Assembly (NCBI GenBank): GCA_947089135.1
Contig: CAMUJF010000010.1
Location: 21,109-85,108, forward strand
From: an uncultured Clostridia bacterium
GTDB taxonomy: Bacteria; Bacillota; Clostridia; Oscillospirales; Ruminococcaceae
DNA length: 64,000 bases
Reading direction: 5' to 3'
Part shown: in pieces, positions 17,989-27,348 of the stretch
Layout of the letters: each line of letters begins with the position of its first letter
Position numbering within the stretch: the first letter of the stretch is position 1
Notes under the pieces: model-generated
What the model was told of the DNA's origin: nothing
What the model saw: the letters and a program-made list of their open reading frames with translations, nothing else
The model's database searches: none
Translations under genes and position numbers: made by a program

Positions 17989-18111
17989 ATTGCTGCTGCA
18001 TTTTCAAATTTTCATCTTTTTATCACAAAAAAAAGACGGCAAAAATATACACAAACGGCAAAAAATATGTTATAATTGTAGTAATTATTAAAATGTGAGA
18101 GGAATGTTCCT

Positions 18112-18813
18112 ATGAGCTACGTAGAGTTTAAGAATGTTTATAAGCGATACAGAATGGGAGAGGTAACGATCGCGGCTTCGGACGGGATAAATTTTGAAAT
18201 AGAAAAAGGCGAATTTGCCGTTATAGTAGGCGCTTCGGGAGCCGGAAAAACAACAGTGCTGAATATGCTTGGCGGTATGGATACCTGTGATGAGGGGCAG
18301 ATATTAGTGGACGGCAGGGATATTGCAAAGTTTTCAAAAAAAGAGGTGACCGCATACCGCAGAAGAGATATCGGTTTTGTGTTTCAGTTCTATAATCTTG
18401 TGCAGAACCTTACGGCAAAGGAAAACGTTGAACTTGCTACGGAGATATGTACAGGAGCGATAGACGCGGAAGAAGTACTTAAACAGGTGGGTCTGGGAGA
18501 AAGAATTAACAATTTTCCCGCTCAGCTTTCGGGCGGAGAGCAGCAAAGAGTATCAATTGCGAGAGCGCTTGCGAAATCACCAAAGCTGCTTTTATGTGAC
18601 GAGCCGACGGGTGCGTTGGATTACAATACCGGTAAAACTATACTGAAGCTTTTGCAGGACACCTGCCGCGAAAAGGGCATGACGGTTGTTGTCATCACAC
18701 ATAATCAGGCTATAACGCCAATGGCGGACAGAGTTATAAAGATAAAGAACAGCAAGGTATCAAAGGTCACTCTTAATCCCGAACCCGTGTCAGTAGACAC
18801 TATTGAATGGTAG
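18112..18813 (+). CDS. ABC transporter ATP-binding protein (MacB/LolD type)
   Basis: A 233-residue ATPase: Walker A GASGAGKTT (about residue 44), Q-loop VFQFYNLVQNLT, signature LSGGEQQRVSIARAL, Walker B LLLCDEPTGALD, and the switch His in VVITHNQAI. It belongs to the family pairing with FtsX/MacB-type permeases for mechanotransmission, export of peptides or resistance to envelope antibiotics. The downstream permease starts 11 bases after its stop. Confidence 0.95.
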   Translation: MSYVEFKNVYKRYRMGEVTIAASDGINFEIEKGEFAVIVGASGAGKTTVLNMLGGMDTCDEGQILVDGRDIAKFSKKEVTAYRRRDIGFVFQFYNLVQNLTAKENVELATEICTGAIDAEEVLKQVGLGERINNFPAQLSGGEQQRVSIARALAKSPKLLLCDEPTGALDYNTGKTILKLLQDTCREKGMTVVVITHNQAITPMADRVIKIKNSKVSKVTLNPEPVSVDTIEW

Positions 18814-18823
18814 AGGTGAGCTT

Positions 18824-21800
18824 ATGAATAAAAAGCTTGTTCTGAATACTCTCAGAAGCGTAAAAAACACTAAAAGCCGATTTATAGCTATCATGGCGAT
18901 AATTGCTATAGGAAGCGGCTTTTTTGCGGGAGTAAAGTCCGCAAGTCCCTCGATGAAAATGAGTGCGGCAGATTACTTAGAGAAACAAAATCTTGCAGAT
19001 TTTCACCTTGTATCGGAGCTTGGTTTTGACGATGAGGACATTTCCGCAGTTAGCGGCGCCGTCGAAGCGGACGGGCTGTATGCAGGGTATTCCGCCGACC
19101 TGATGATGTCGGGGGAGGGGGATAACGACAGCATTGTCAAGGTATATTCTTATAACCCGAAAAGTACGGTAAATATTCCTTATATTACGGAGGGGCGGCT
19201 TCCCGAGGCTGCGGGAGAGGTTTTTGCGGACGAAAGATTTTTCTCGGCAAAGTCTCCGGAAATAGGAGACGTGATTTCCCTGAGAACGGGTGATGACCGT
19301 GAAATGGGGGATATTCTCGGCAGAACGGAGTATACCGTTGTCGGAAAGGGAATTTTGCCTATATACGTTGCATTCGAGCGAGGGAGCGCTGCTATAGGTA
19401 ACGGTACTATAAACGGTTGGCTGCTTGTTCCGGAAGAAAATTTTTCATATGATATCTATACTGATGTGTATATCAGTCTTTTGGAAACTGACGGTATGGA
19501 TCCGTATACCGATGAGTACGAAAATATCATCTCTCGGGATACTGATATGCTGGAGGACTTTGCCGACGTGCAGATAGAACATCGTAAAGGTGTTATAAGC
19601 GATGAGGCTTATAAGGAAATAAACGACGCCAAGGCTGAAATTGAAGACGGTGAAAAAGAGATCGCAGACAATGAAAAAAAGATTGCCGACGCGGAACAGG
19701 AGATTGCCGACGGTGAAGCGGAAATTGCAGAGAATGAAAAAAAGCTTGCAGATGCCGAGCAGGAAATAGAGAGCGGTCAGGAGGAGTTTACAAACGGCGA
19801 GAACGAATACCGTGACGGTGAAAGAGCACTTGATTCCCTTAATGCTGCTGTTGAATGGCTGAACGGGATTATTTCCGATTATGAAACAAATGCTGCGGCT
19901 GATGAAGCGGAAATTTCAGAGAGAATAAATTCTTATCCGCAGAATGATTTTTTAGCAGTTGATGATACGTTAACTCAGCTTTTAACAGGGTATATGTCCG
20001 TTCCCGCAGCGTATGACGACGGAACGAAAACAGCCTGCCGTCAGGGATTAGAGCAGTACAGCGCGGGGCTTGCGGTTCAGGTGCAGGAACTTGAAGCTAC
20101 GCTTGCGGAATCGCGGATACAGCTTGATAATGCCGCCGCAGAGCTTGAAAACGCAAGAGCAGAGGTTGCCAACGGTCGGGAAGAGATAGCCAAGGCAAGG
20201 GTTGATATCGCTGACGGCAAAAAGGAGATAGAGGACGGAAAAAAAGAAATCGCCGACGGAAAGAAAGATATTGAAGAAGCACGGCAGGAAATTTCAGATG
20301 CGGAGCAGGAGCTCCATGATGAGATAGACGATGCGAAATGGTATGTTTTCGACCGCGATTTTAACCCGTCCTATTCAAGCTACGCCGAAGACTGCGACAG
20401 AGTGGACGCAATAGCCGATGTTTTCCCCGTGTTCTTTATTTTGGTTGCGGCGCTTGTATGTTGTACGACCATGACAAGAATGGTTGAAGAACAGCGTACT
20501 CAAACCGGTACGCTCAAAGCTTTGGGGTACAGCAGATACTCTATTATTTCCCAATATATTTTGTACGCCCTTGCGGCAAGTATCCCGGGAGCGTTTATAG
20601 GTCTGCTTATCGGATTTAATTCGCTTCCGCCTATAATTTTCAAATGCTATCAAACAATGTACAGCCAGCCTTACCTCATAAATCCGTTCAGGTGGGACTA
20701 TGCGGCAGGCTGCACAGTAGTTGCTTGTTTTTGCACCGGACTGTCAGCTCTTTATGCGAGCAGACTGGAGCTTGTGTCTTGTCCTGCGCAGTTAATGCGT
20801 CCCAAACCGCCTAAAAACGGCAAGAGGATACTTCTTGAACGAGTAACATTCATCTGGAAAAGGCTGAAGTTTACTACCAAAGTAACGTTCAGGAATCTTT
20901 TCCGCTACAAGGCAAGACTGCTTATGACAGTTATCGGAATAGCGGGCTGCACCGCTTTGCTGCTGGCCGGGTACGGTTTGCAGTATTCCATAACGTCCAT
21001 AGTGGACAAGCAGTACGGAGATATTTTCAAATATGACGCGCTTGTTTTTGTGGACAAAAACGCGGACGATGACGAATATACAGAGATATTGGACGAATGT
21101 TTTTCTGACGGTATCGCTTCGGATAAAATGATCGCGCTTCAGGAAACTGTGGATATAAAAAGCGGCAGCGAAGAGTTGGAAACGTATCTTTTTGTACCGA
21201 ATAATCAGGTCGAGCTTGAAAAATTTATTGATCTGCACGAGCGTAAAAGCAGGGAAAAGATTTCTTTGGGAGACGGTGTGGTTTTGGGTGAAAAGCTTGC
21301 AAGGCTGCTTGGAGTAACGGCAGGGGACAGCGTTTGTTTTAACGACGGCTTTCCGGTGACCGTTGATGCGGTATGTGAGAACTATACCTTCAATTATGCC
21401 TATATGACTGCGGAAACTTATGAAAAAGCGGGATTTGACGAAACGTTCAAAAGCAACATGATACTGTTGAATATAGATGATTCCACGAGTGAAAAAGAAG
21501 ATATTCTTTCTTCGCGGCTTGTGAAAAAAGATTCGGTACTGGCGGTGTCGTTCTCGTCGGGCGGAGGCGGAAAGTTCCGCGACCTTGTGTCAAGTCTTTC
21601 GCTTATCATTGTGGTAATAATAGTATCCGCAGGAGCCCTTGCTTTTGTGGTGCTGTTCAATCTGTCCAATATAAACATAAACGAACGCGTTCACGAGCTT
21701 GCTACCATAAAGGTTCTCGGGTTTTACGACGGAGAGGTTGCGGCGTATGTGTACCGTGAAAATATCCTGCTAACGCTTATGGGAACTGTAGTGGGACTTG

Positions 21801-21997
21801 GTTTGGGTGTTGCTCTGGAAAAGTTTGTCATAAAAACTGCGGAGGTCGATTCGGTAATGTTTTCCGCTGAGATACCTTGGTACTGCTTTTTACAAGCGGC
21901 TTTGCTTACGTTTGTTTTTGCGCTTGCAGTAAATATAACCCTTTATTTCAGGCTTAAAAAGATAGATATGGCTGCATCGCTTAAAGCGATAGAATAA
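18824..21997 (+). CDS. FtsX-type ABC transporter permease with long coiled coil
   Basis: A 1057-residue permease; ATG 18824 has AGAGGTGAG upstream. An N-terminal membrane helix is followed by an extracellular domain, then a long coiled coil (about residues 260-500) made of imperfect heptad-like units such as EIADGEAEIAENEKKLADAE. The first FtsX membrane block follows (FPVFFILVAALVCCTTM, about 535-650), then a second helix with another extracellular domain, and a second FtsX block at the C terminus (LIIVVIIVSAGALAFVVLFN). The size and coiled coil match the large class of clostridial FtsX permeases of unknown substrate. It works with the ATPase just upstream. Lipid or peptide export or envelope-stress defence is likely; no sensor kinase pair is beside it. 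Confidence 0.9.
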   Translation: MNKKLVLNTLRSVKNTKSRFIAIMAIIAIGSGFFAGVKSASPSMKMSAADYLEKQNLADFHLVSELGFDDEDISAVSGAVEADGLYAGYSADLMMSGEGDNDSIVKVYSYNPKSTVNIPYITEGRLPEAAGEVFADERFFSAKSPEIGDVISLRTGDDREMGDILGRTEYTVVGKGILPIYVAFERGSAAIGNGTINGWLLVPEENFSYDIYTDVYISLLETDGMDPYTDEYENIISRDTDMLEDFADVQIEHRKGVISDEAYKEINDAKAEIEDGEKEIADNEKKIADAEQEIADGEAEIAENEKKLADAEQEIESGQEEFTNGENEYRDGERALDSLNAAVEWLNGIISDYETNAAADEAEISERINSYPQNDFLAVDDTLTQLLTGYMSVPAAYDDGTKTACRQGLEQYSAGLAVQVQELEATLAESRIQLDNAAAELENARAEVANGREEIAKARVDIADGKKEIEDGKKEIADGKKDIEEARQEISDAEQELHDEIDDAKWYVFDRDFNPSYSSYAEDCDRVDAIADVFPVFFILVAALVCCTTMTRMVEEQRTQTGTLKALGYSRYSIISQYILYALAASIPGAFIGLLIGFNSLPPIIFKCYQTMYSQPYLINPFRWDYAAGCTVVACFCTGLSALYASRLELVSCPAQLMRPKPPKNGKRILLERVTFIWKRLKFTTKVTFRNLFRYKARLLMTVIGIAGCTALLLAGYGLQYSITSIVDKQYGDIFKYDALVFVDKNADDDEYTEILDECFSDGIASDKMIALQETVDIKSGSEELETYLFVPNNQVELEKFIDLHERKSREKISLGDGVVLGEKLARLLGVTAGDSVCFNDGFPVTVDAVCENYTFNYAYMTAETYEKAGFDETFKSNMILLNIDDSTSEKEDILSSRLVKKDSVLAVSFSSGGGGKFRDLVSSLSLIIVVIIVSAGALAFVVLFNLSNININERVHELATIKVLGFYDGEVAAYVYRENILLTLMGTVVGLGLGVALEKFVIKTAEVDSVMFSAEIPWYCFLQAALLTFVFALAVNITLYFRLKKIDMAASLKAIE

Positions 21998-22151
21998 AAA
22001 TGCGGAGTAAAGTTTTTGCTATGCTGCGTCTTTTTACTTAAAGTGTTGACGGAATTAAATTCATTCGAATTTACCAACGACTGGTTGAAAGTCAAAATTT
22101 ACCGAGTTATACTCAAAGCTGCAAATCAATCTTTGAAGAGGTGTTCATAGT

Positions 22152-22994
22152 ATGATAAAAATTGCATTTCTCCAGCTGCTTCCTACTAAGTGTATAAAAG
22201 AAAATATGGAAAAAGGTATTCATTATTGTAAAGAAGCCAAGAAACTGGGAGCCGATATTGCTTTGTTTCCGGAGATGTGGAGTTGCGGATATCGTATTCC
22301 TCACGATATGGAAAAGCTGAACAAATTGGCCATTCCGACCGACGGTGAATTTGTCACACGCTATGCGCAACTTGCAAAGGAACTGAATATGGCTATTGGA
22401 ATCACTTTTTTAGAAAGAAGCGAGTCCGGACCGCGAAATACAATTTGCCTTTATGACCGTCATGGAAAATCTGTTTACAAGTATTCCAAAGTGCATATCT
22501 GCAATTTTGGAGAAGATGATGATGAGAGCGTATTGTGTGCGGGTGACGAGTTTATTGTTGCCGAGTTGGATACGGAAAAGGGAAAACTCAAAGTGGGTTC
22601 TATGATCTGCTATGACCGTGAATTTCCAGAAAGTTCCAGGATACTAATGCTCAAAGGGGCGGAGCTGGTGCTTGTGCCAAATGCCTGCCCAATGGAGATC
22701 AATCGCCTGTCACAGCTTCGGGGACGCGCATATGAAAATATGTTTGCTATTGCAACCTGCAATTACCCAGCCCCGCACCCGGATTGCAACGGTCATTCTA
22801 CGTTGTTTGACGGTGTGGTATATCTGCCGGAGCTATCAGGCTCAAGAGATACCTGCATATTAGAAACGGATGAGTCAGAAGGATTGTTCCTTGCCGAATT
22901 AGATATCAATATGTTAAGGGAATTTCAAAAACGGGAGCATCAGAATTTGGAAAACAGGCGTCCGGAACTATATGGTATACTTTCAAAAATATAG
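22152..22994 (+). CDS. Carbon-nitrogen hydrolase (nitrilase superfamily)
   Basis: A 280-residue enzyme with the Glu-Lys-Cys triad: FPEMWSCGY, YSKVHICNF and SMICYDREFPES. GAAGAGGTG precedes the ATG. The family includes omega-amidase, N-carbamoyl-putrescine amidase and N-carbamoyl amino acid amidases. The substrate cannot be told from the sequence and no polyamine gene is nearby. It is a single-gene unit, followed by a perfect 18-pair inverted repeat. Confidence 0.88.
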   Translation: MIKIAFLQLLPTKCIKENMEKGIHYCKEAKKLGADIALFPEMWSCGYRIPHDMEKLNKLAIPTDGEFVTRYAQLAKELNMAIGITFLERSESGPRNTICLYDRHGKSVYKYSKVHICNFGEDDDESVLCAGDEFIVAELDTEKGKLKVGSMICYDREFPESSRILMLKGAELVLVPNACPMEINRLSQLRGRAYENMFAIATCNYPAPHPDCNGHSTLFDGVVYLPELSGSRDTCILETDESEGLFLAELDINMLREFQKREHQNLENRRPELYGILSKI

Positions 22995-23021
22995 GGTGTC
23001 TATTTACATTCAGTAAACTTG

Positions 23022-23062
23022 TATTTTATACATTCTAAACAGAATTTAGAATGTATAAAATA
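23022..23062. repeat. Perfect AT-rich 18-pair inverted repeat
   Basis: TATTTTATACATTCTAAA (23022-23039) pairs perfectly with 23045-23062 across the loop CAGAA. It lies 28 bases after the nitrilase-family gene and 40 bases before the pyk promoter. It could act as a terminator of unusual AT composition, an operator, or be part of a small mobile element. Confidence 0.8.
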
Positions 23063-23101
23063 GCAACGCTAAGGGCAAAAGTGAAGCTATGTTGTTTTTG
23101 C

Positions 23102-23130
23102 TTGACAAATTTACAGCTATGGTGTAATAT
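23102..23130 (+). promoter_or_regulatory. Promoter of pyk
   Basis: TTGACA (23102-23107), 17-base spacer, TAATAT (23125-23130), about 55 bases before the start codon. Confidence 0.7.
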
Positions 23131-23188
23131 AATGTATATGCGGCATAATTTTGCCTTTTAAAACTTATTGTAAAGGAATGTGCTTTTT

Positions 23189-24610
23189 ATGAGGAAAACC
23201 AAAATTGTGTGTACAATAGGACCAGCGACCGATGATGATAAAATACTTCGTGAGATGATGCTTGCGGGCATGAACGTTGCCAGATTTAATTTCTCCCATG
23301 GGGACTATGATATCCATAAAAAACGTTTTGAACAGGTCACACGTCTGCGTAAGGAATTGGGTATACCTGTCGCAACGATGTTGGACACGAAAGGTCCTGA
23401 GATACGTCTCGGAAAATTTGTTGACAATAAGCCTGTCGAGATATACGACGGAGATTCCTTTATCCTTACGACGGAGGACGTTCCATGTACAGCGGAGAGA
23501 GCTTCGATAACGTTTAAAGGACTTCCAGCAGACGTTTCTGTCGGCACAAGAATACTCATAAACGACGGTGTTATTGAGCTTAAAGCTGAGAAGATAACTG
23601 CCACAGATATTGTCTGCAAAGTAATTTCCGGAGGAACGCTTTCCAACAACAAGGGGGTCAACGTTCCAGGTGTGGAGCTTTCGATGCCGTATCTTTCGGA
23701 AAGAGATATGAGCGACCTTGAATTTGGCTCGAAGCTTGGTTTTGATTTTATTGCCGCTTCTTTTGTGCGCTCTTCGGCTGATATTAATTACCTGAAAAAA
23801 TTTACCAAAAGTCTTGGCTGGAGTACTCCGCGTATCATTGCCAAAATCGAAAATATGGACGGCGTAAACAATATTGACGAAATAATTGACGCTTCAGACG
23901 GAATAATGGTCGCACGCGGAGATATGGGAGTCGAGATACCCTTTGAGCAAATACCCGCTATTCAAAAAGCGATTATCGAAAAAGGTTATCTTGCCGGAAA
24001 GCAGGTCATCACAGCTACCCAGATGCTAGAATCTATGATAACCAATCCGCGTCCGACACGTGCGGAGATAACCGACGTGGCAAACGCTATCTACGACGGA
24101 ACGTCGGCAATAATGCTTTCCGGAGAAACTGCCGCGGGTAAGCACCCCGTAGAAGCGGTCAGTACAATGGCTCTTATTGCTGAAACAACGGAAAAAGATA
24201 TAAATTACATCAGCAGACTTTCAAAACGTCCGATATCAATGGTTAAAAACCGAACTAACGCTATCTCTCACGCCGCAGTAACTACTGCTCACGATATCGG
24301 AGCAAAGGCTGTAATAACCGTTACAAAGTCAGGCTCCACAGCGAGAAATCTTTCCAAGTTCCGTCCGTCCTGCATGATAATCGGCTGCACTCCAAGCGAG
24401 ACCGTTCTAAGACAAATGAGTATGAGCTGGGGAGTATATCCTGTTCTTATGGATGAAAAAGAAAGTACCGACGAACTGTTTGACTGCGCCGTAAAGGCTG
24501 CGGAGGCGGCAGGTTACATCTCAAAAGGTGACGTGGTCGTACTGACTGCGGGAATACCGCTGGGTGTGGCAGGTACCACGAATATGCTCAAGGTTGACGA
24601 AGTTGAATAA
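23189..24610 (+). CDS. pyk: Pyruvate kinase
   Basis: A 473-residue pyruvate kinase, converting PEP and ADP to pyruvate and ATP. It opens with MRKTKIVCTIGPATDDD; FNFSHGDYDIHKKR, DTKGPEIRLG, and the catalytic Lys/Mg site IIAKIENMDGVNN with MVARGDMGVEIP are seen, followed by the C-terminal regulatory domain. It lacks the extra C-terminal PEP-utilising domain of bacillus enzymes. ATG 23189 is preferred to GTG 23180, which is too close to AAAGGA. Confidence 0.97.
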   Translation: MRKTKIVCTIGPATDDDKILREMMLAGMNVARFNFSHGDYDIHKKRFEQVTRLRKELGIPVATMLDTKGPEIRLGKFVDNKPVEIYDGDSFILTTEDVPCTAERASITFKGLPADVSVGTRILINDGVIELKAEKITATDIVCKVISGGTLSNNKGVNVPGVELSMPYLSERDMSDLEFGSKLGFDFIAASFVRSSADINYLKKFTKSLGWSTPRIIAKIENMDGVNNIDEIIDASDGIMVARGDMGVEIPFEQIPAIQKAIIEKGYLAGKQVITATQMLESMITNPRPTRAEITDVANAIYDGTSAIMLSGETAAGKHPVEAVSTMALIAETTEKDINYISRLSKRPISMVKNRTNAISHAAVTTAHDIGAKAVITVTKSGSTARNLSKFRPSCMIIGCTPSETVLRQMSMSWGVYPVLMDEKESTDELFDCAVKAAEAAGYISKGDVVVLTAGIPLGVAGTTNMLKVDEVE

Positions 24611-24640
24611 AAATTGTCAATAGGCGATATTGAAGACATT

Positions 24641-24679
24641 GAGAGCCTGCTGCAAAAAATGCGGCAGACTCTCCTTTTT
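24641..24679 (+). terminator. Intrinsic terminator of pyk
   Basis: GAGAG and CTGCTGC (24641-24653) pair with GCGGCAG and CTCTC (24661-24673), ending in a T run; it sits between two convergent genes. Confidence 0.8.
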
Positions 24680-25547
24680 ATGATATGTTTTTCAAAAAAT
24701 CGTTAATGTCTGAATTAACGCAGACCGCACGTTTTTTAATTTCGTTTGGGACATATGCCTCCTCGAAATTAACGCAGATGTAAAATGCTCCGGGAATTTC
24801 GGCAGTTATTTTCCAAAATGGAAATTTTATTATCCCCGGCGTGTTGTATCCAACGCCCAGTTCAAGGAACAAAATATTGTCACTTTCATGTCGTTTGATA
24901 AAATTACCGTATCGCTCGTTTGCCCTATGCCAACCTTCGTCCTGTACAAATCTGTCGTCCGTTCGCAGGTTCATAGTCATTGGCTTGCCGCATTTTTGAC
25001 AAAATGGAATCAGTTCTGACGGAATATGCATATTTTTTTGCTCGGCAACCATTCTGCGTATAATTTTTTCATTGTCATATGTCTTGGAATGGCACGGTTC
25101 GGTGCATTGAAACAGCCCGTAATCTCCCTGAGTGTAAAAAAGTAGTTTTTTGTCAAAACCTGCCTTTTGAAACAGGTGGTCGACATTGGTTGTCAGCACA
25201 AAATATTCCTTGTCTTCAACAAACTTCAAAAGACGTTTATAGACACCGTTTTCCGTACATTCAAATCGGTTCACAAAAATGTATCTTGACCAGTACGCCC
25301 AGTATTCCTCAGGTGTTTCAAACGGATAAAATCCTCCGGAATACATATCGGTAAAACCGTATTTTTCTATAAAATCGGAAAAATATTTTTTAAAACGTTC
25401 TCCTGAATATTCAAACCCGGCAGCGGCGGAAAGTCCCGCTCCCGCACCGATCACAACAGCATCGGCGGATTCAAGCCTGCGTTTGATCTCTGCAATGCTA
25501 TCGGAGCAGCTTGTCATATATTTCAAAGTCGTCTTGCCTGAAAACAT
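24678..25547 (-). CDS. SirTM-class sirtuin (probable protein mono-ADP-ribosyltransferase)
   Basis: A 289-residue class M sirtuin. Visible: NAD-binding VVIGAGAGLSAAAGF, TTNVDHLFQKAGFD, and FYTQGDYGLFQC, where the catalytic His of deacetylating sirtuins is replaced by Gln as in SirTMs. A zinc site follows (CTEPC and CQKC). SirTMs transfer ADP-ribose to a lipoylated GcvH-like protein in staphylococci and streptococci. GAGGTGAT precedes the ATG at 25547, giving a 50-base overlap with the upstream macrodomain gene, so the two are co-translated. No gcvH-L or lplA gene is adjacent, so the target here is open. Confidence 0.88.
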   Translation of the reverse strand: MFSGKTTLKYMTSCSDSIAEIKRRLESADAVVIGAGAGLSAAAGFEYSGERFKKYFSDFIEKYGFTDMYSGGFYPFETPEEYWAYWSRYIFVNRFECTENGVYKRLLKFVEDKEYFVLTTNVDHLFQKAGFDKKLLFYTQGDYGLFQCTEPCHSKTYDNEKIIRRMVAEQKNMHIPSELIPFCQKCGKPMTMNLRTDDRFVQDEGWHRANERYGNFIKRHESDNILFLELGVGYNTPGIIKFPFWKITAEIPGAFYICVNFEEAYVPNEIKKRAVCVNSDINDFLKNIS

Positions 25548-26265
25548 TAAATATCACCTCGGTATTGTTTTTCTGTAAAAATTCACGCACAGTTCTTACT
25601 GCAATTTTCGCGGCTAGCTCTTGCGGAAAACCGAATACTCCTGTTGAAATACAGCAAAGCGCAACGCTTTTTATATTATTTTTTGCTGCAATCCCAAGGC
25701 AAGCTTTGTAACAATTTTCAAGCTGTATGCAATGTACCTCCGTAAGTTTGCCGCTTACTGTGGGTCCTACGGTGTGGATAATGCTGCCGCAGGGCAGGTT
25801 GTATGCAGGGGTAATTTTGGCGGTTCCCGTCGGTTCGTCATGTCCTTGCTCTCTCATGATTTCGGCACATTTCAACCGAAGCTGTACTCCCGAAAAGGTA
25901 TGAATTGCATTGTCAATACAGCTGTGGCATGGTTGAAAGCAGCCCTGCATCTGCGAATTTGCCGCGTTGACGATAGCTCCGCATCTTAAGGTAGTTATAT
26001 CACCTTTCCAAAGGTAAATTTTACCTGAAATTGGCTGCATATCTGCAATGTCGGAAATTCCTTTTTCGGCGATTTCTGATCGCAGAAAATCGTCTTGAAC
26101 AGTTAAAAATTCCTCTGAAACAGGCTTTGGCAAACGGACATTCACCAGCGATCGGAACAATTTAAATTGTTCCTCTTTACTTTCCGGGACAAGTATATTT
26201 TTATACCTTTTATCCTCGGAAAGCAGATATTTTATCAGATACAATAATTTTTCTCTTTTATTCAT
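25498..26265 (-). CDS. Zinc-type macrodomain ADP-ribosylhydrolase
   Basis: A 255-residue protein; ATG 26265 follows GAAAGGATGATAAT. An N-terminal helical extension (about 1-85) precedes a macrodomain: YLWKGDITTLRCGAIVNAAN, then GCFQPCHSCIDNAIHTFSG with the Cys/His residues of zinc-dependent macrodomains, PAYNLPCGSIIHTVGP and CCISTGVFGFP. Zinc macrodomains encoded beside SirTM remove the ADP-ribose that SirTM adds. Together they form a modify-and-erase pair. Confidence 0.9.
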   Translation of the reverse strand: MNKREKLLYLIKYLLSEDKRYKNILVPESKEEQFKLFRSLVNVRLPKPVSEEFLTVQDDFLRSEIAEKGISDIADMQPISGKIYLWKGDITTLRCGAIVNAANSQMQGCFQPCHSCIDNAIHTFSGVQLRLKCAEIMREQGHDEPTGTAKITPAYNLPCGSIIHTVGPTVSGKLTEVHCIQLENCYKACLGIAAKNNIKSVALCCISTGVFGFPQELAAKIAVRTVREFLQKNNTEVIFNVFRQDDFEIYDKLLR

Positions 26266-26319
26266 ATTATCATCCTTTCGGGTGAATATTTGCTGCAAGC
26301 CCGATTATCAAGTACTTAT

Positions 26320-27114
26320 TTATTCAGTAAAGAAAAATCCTGCGGTCATATCGAGATAATTTTCTCCGCTGTAATTCGGGTAATTCTTTTTTACCTCTGT
26401 TTTGAATTCATTTGCATTTTTGCACCTGTCGGCAATTGCTTTCAAATTTTCAAGATATGCTATTTTGACCTTCGCGTCTTTCAGATCCTCGGGAGTGTAG
26501 TGTGACGTAAGAATAAGTCCGAATCCATCCTCAATGTATGCTTTAAGCTGAGCAATAATCGCGTTCTCGTGATCTGCTCCCGCTACTATGGAGTGGCAGT
26601 CGTGTCCCATCATGTGTGTGTAAACAGCGTTTATTTCGGGAATTTCAATATCAAAGGCTTTCGCAGTTTGCTTTATAATAAAATCAATTCCCGCTACAGT
26701 GATTTTTCCCTCGCTGATGATGTTCGTAATCTTGTGTACTTCGCTATCGAATATGTTCCCAAAGGTTTTTGCAAAATTGTCAATGAGGGCTTTTCCGCCT
26801 CCGTTGTCGGAATATTCCTTTGCGTTTTCCGTTGAGTACTTTGGAACGTCAGGGAGAAAGCTTGCTCCTGCGCCGTGATAAGCGACAAATATGCCTTCAA
26901 CCTCAAATTTTTTCATGTATTCCGCAAGTTCTGTACAATTATCAAAGAAGCACGGCGGATCAATAATGACAGCTCTGCTGTCCTTTTCAAGTACAAATAC
27001 CTCGTCATCAATAAGGTCGTTAGTTTTGTAGGCGTGGAGCTTTATCGTTCCGAAATCGTAAATGCTCATTTTGCCCTTTGCAAGCTTTACCTGTGTGAAT
27101 TCGTTCTTGTTCAT
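26320..27114 (-). CDS. Metallo-beta-lactamase-fold-like protein
   Basis: A 264-residue protein with the general layout of an MBL fold: strands around FVLEKDSRAVIIDPP, EGIFVAYHGAGASF where an HxHxDH motif would be expected, MMGHDCHSIVAG, and a late LILTSHYTPED. The metal motif is degenerate (a single His in the first site), so an active hydrolase is uncertain. It is divergently transcribed from an HxlR regulator, a common arrangement for genes under redox or electrophile control. Confidence 0.55.
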   Translation of the reverse strand: MNKNEFTQVKLAKGKMSIYDFGTIKLHAYKTNDLIDDEVFVLEKDSRAVIIDPPCFFDNCTELAEYMKKFEVEGIFVAYHGAGASFLPDVPKYSTENAKEYSDNGGGKALIDNFAKTFGNIFDSEVHKITNIISEGKITVAGIDFIIKQTAKAFDIEIPEINAVYTHMMGHDCHSIVAGADHENAIIAQLKAYIEDGFGLILTSHYTPEDLKDAKVKIAYLENLKAIADRCKNANEFKTEVKKNYPNYSGENYLDMTAGFFFTE

Positions 27115-27230
27115 TATGGATTCCTCCGTAAATATTAATTTTCGGAAGATTTAAGCGCTTAATCTCTTTCCTTGTCTATATAATATCATAGTGTTTCCAC
27201 ATTGTAAAGTACGCACTTTTTTGTGGCATA

Positions 27231-27246
27231 GTTACCAAAGGGTAAC
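27231..27246. promoter_or_regulatory. Candidate HxlR operator
   Basis: GTTACC (27231-27236), AAAG, GGTAAC (27241-27246) is a perfect 6-base inverted repeat in the divergent intergenic region; a further CGTAAC half-site lies at 27297-27302, inside the hxlR promoter spacer. Confidence 0.5.
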
Positions 27247-27286
27247 ATTTGCGCAGATGCGAAGAATTTTGTGAAAAAATTTTTTC

Positions 27287-27315
27287 TTGAATTTTGCGTA
27301 ACAATATGATATACT
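27287..27315 (+). promoter_or_regulatory. Promoter of the HxlR gene
   Basis: TTGAAT (27287-27292), 17-base spacer, TATACT (27310-27315), with the start codon at 27349. Confidence 0.55.
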
Positions 27316-27348
27316 GAAATTATAACAATACTGGAGGCTGATAAAACG

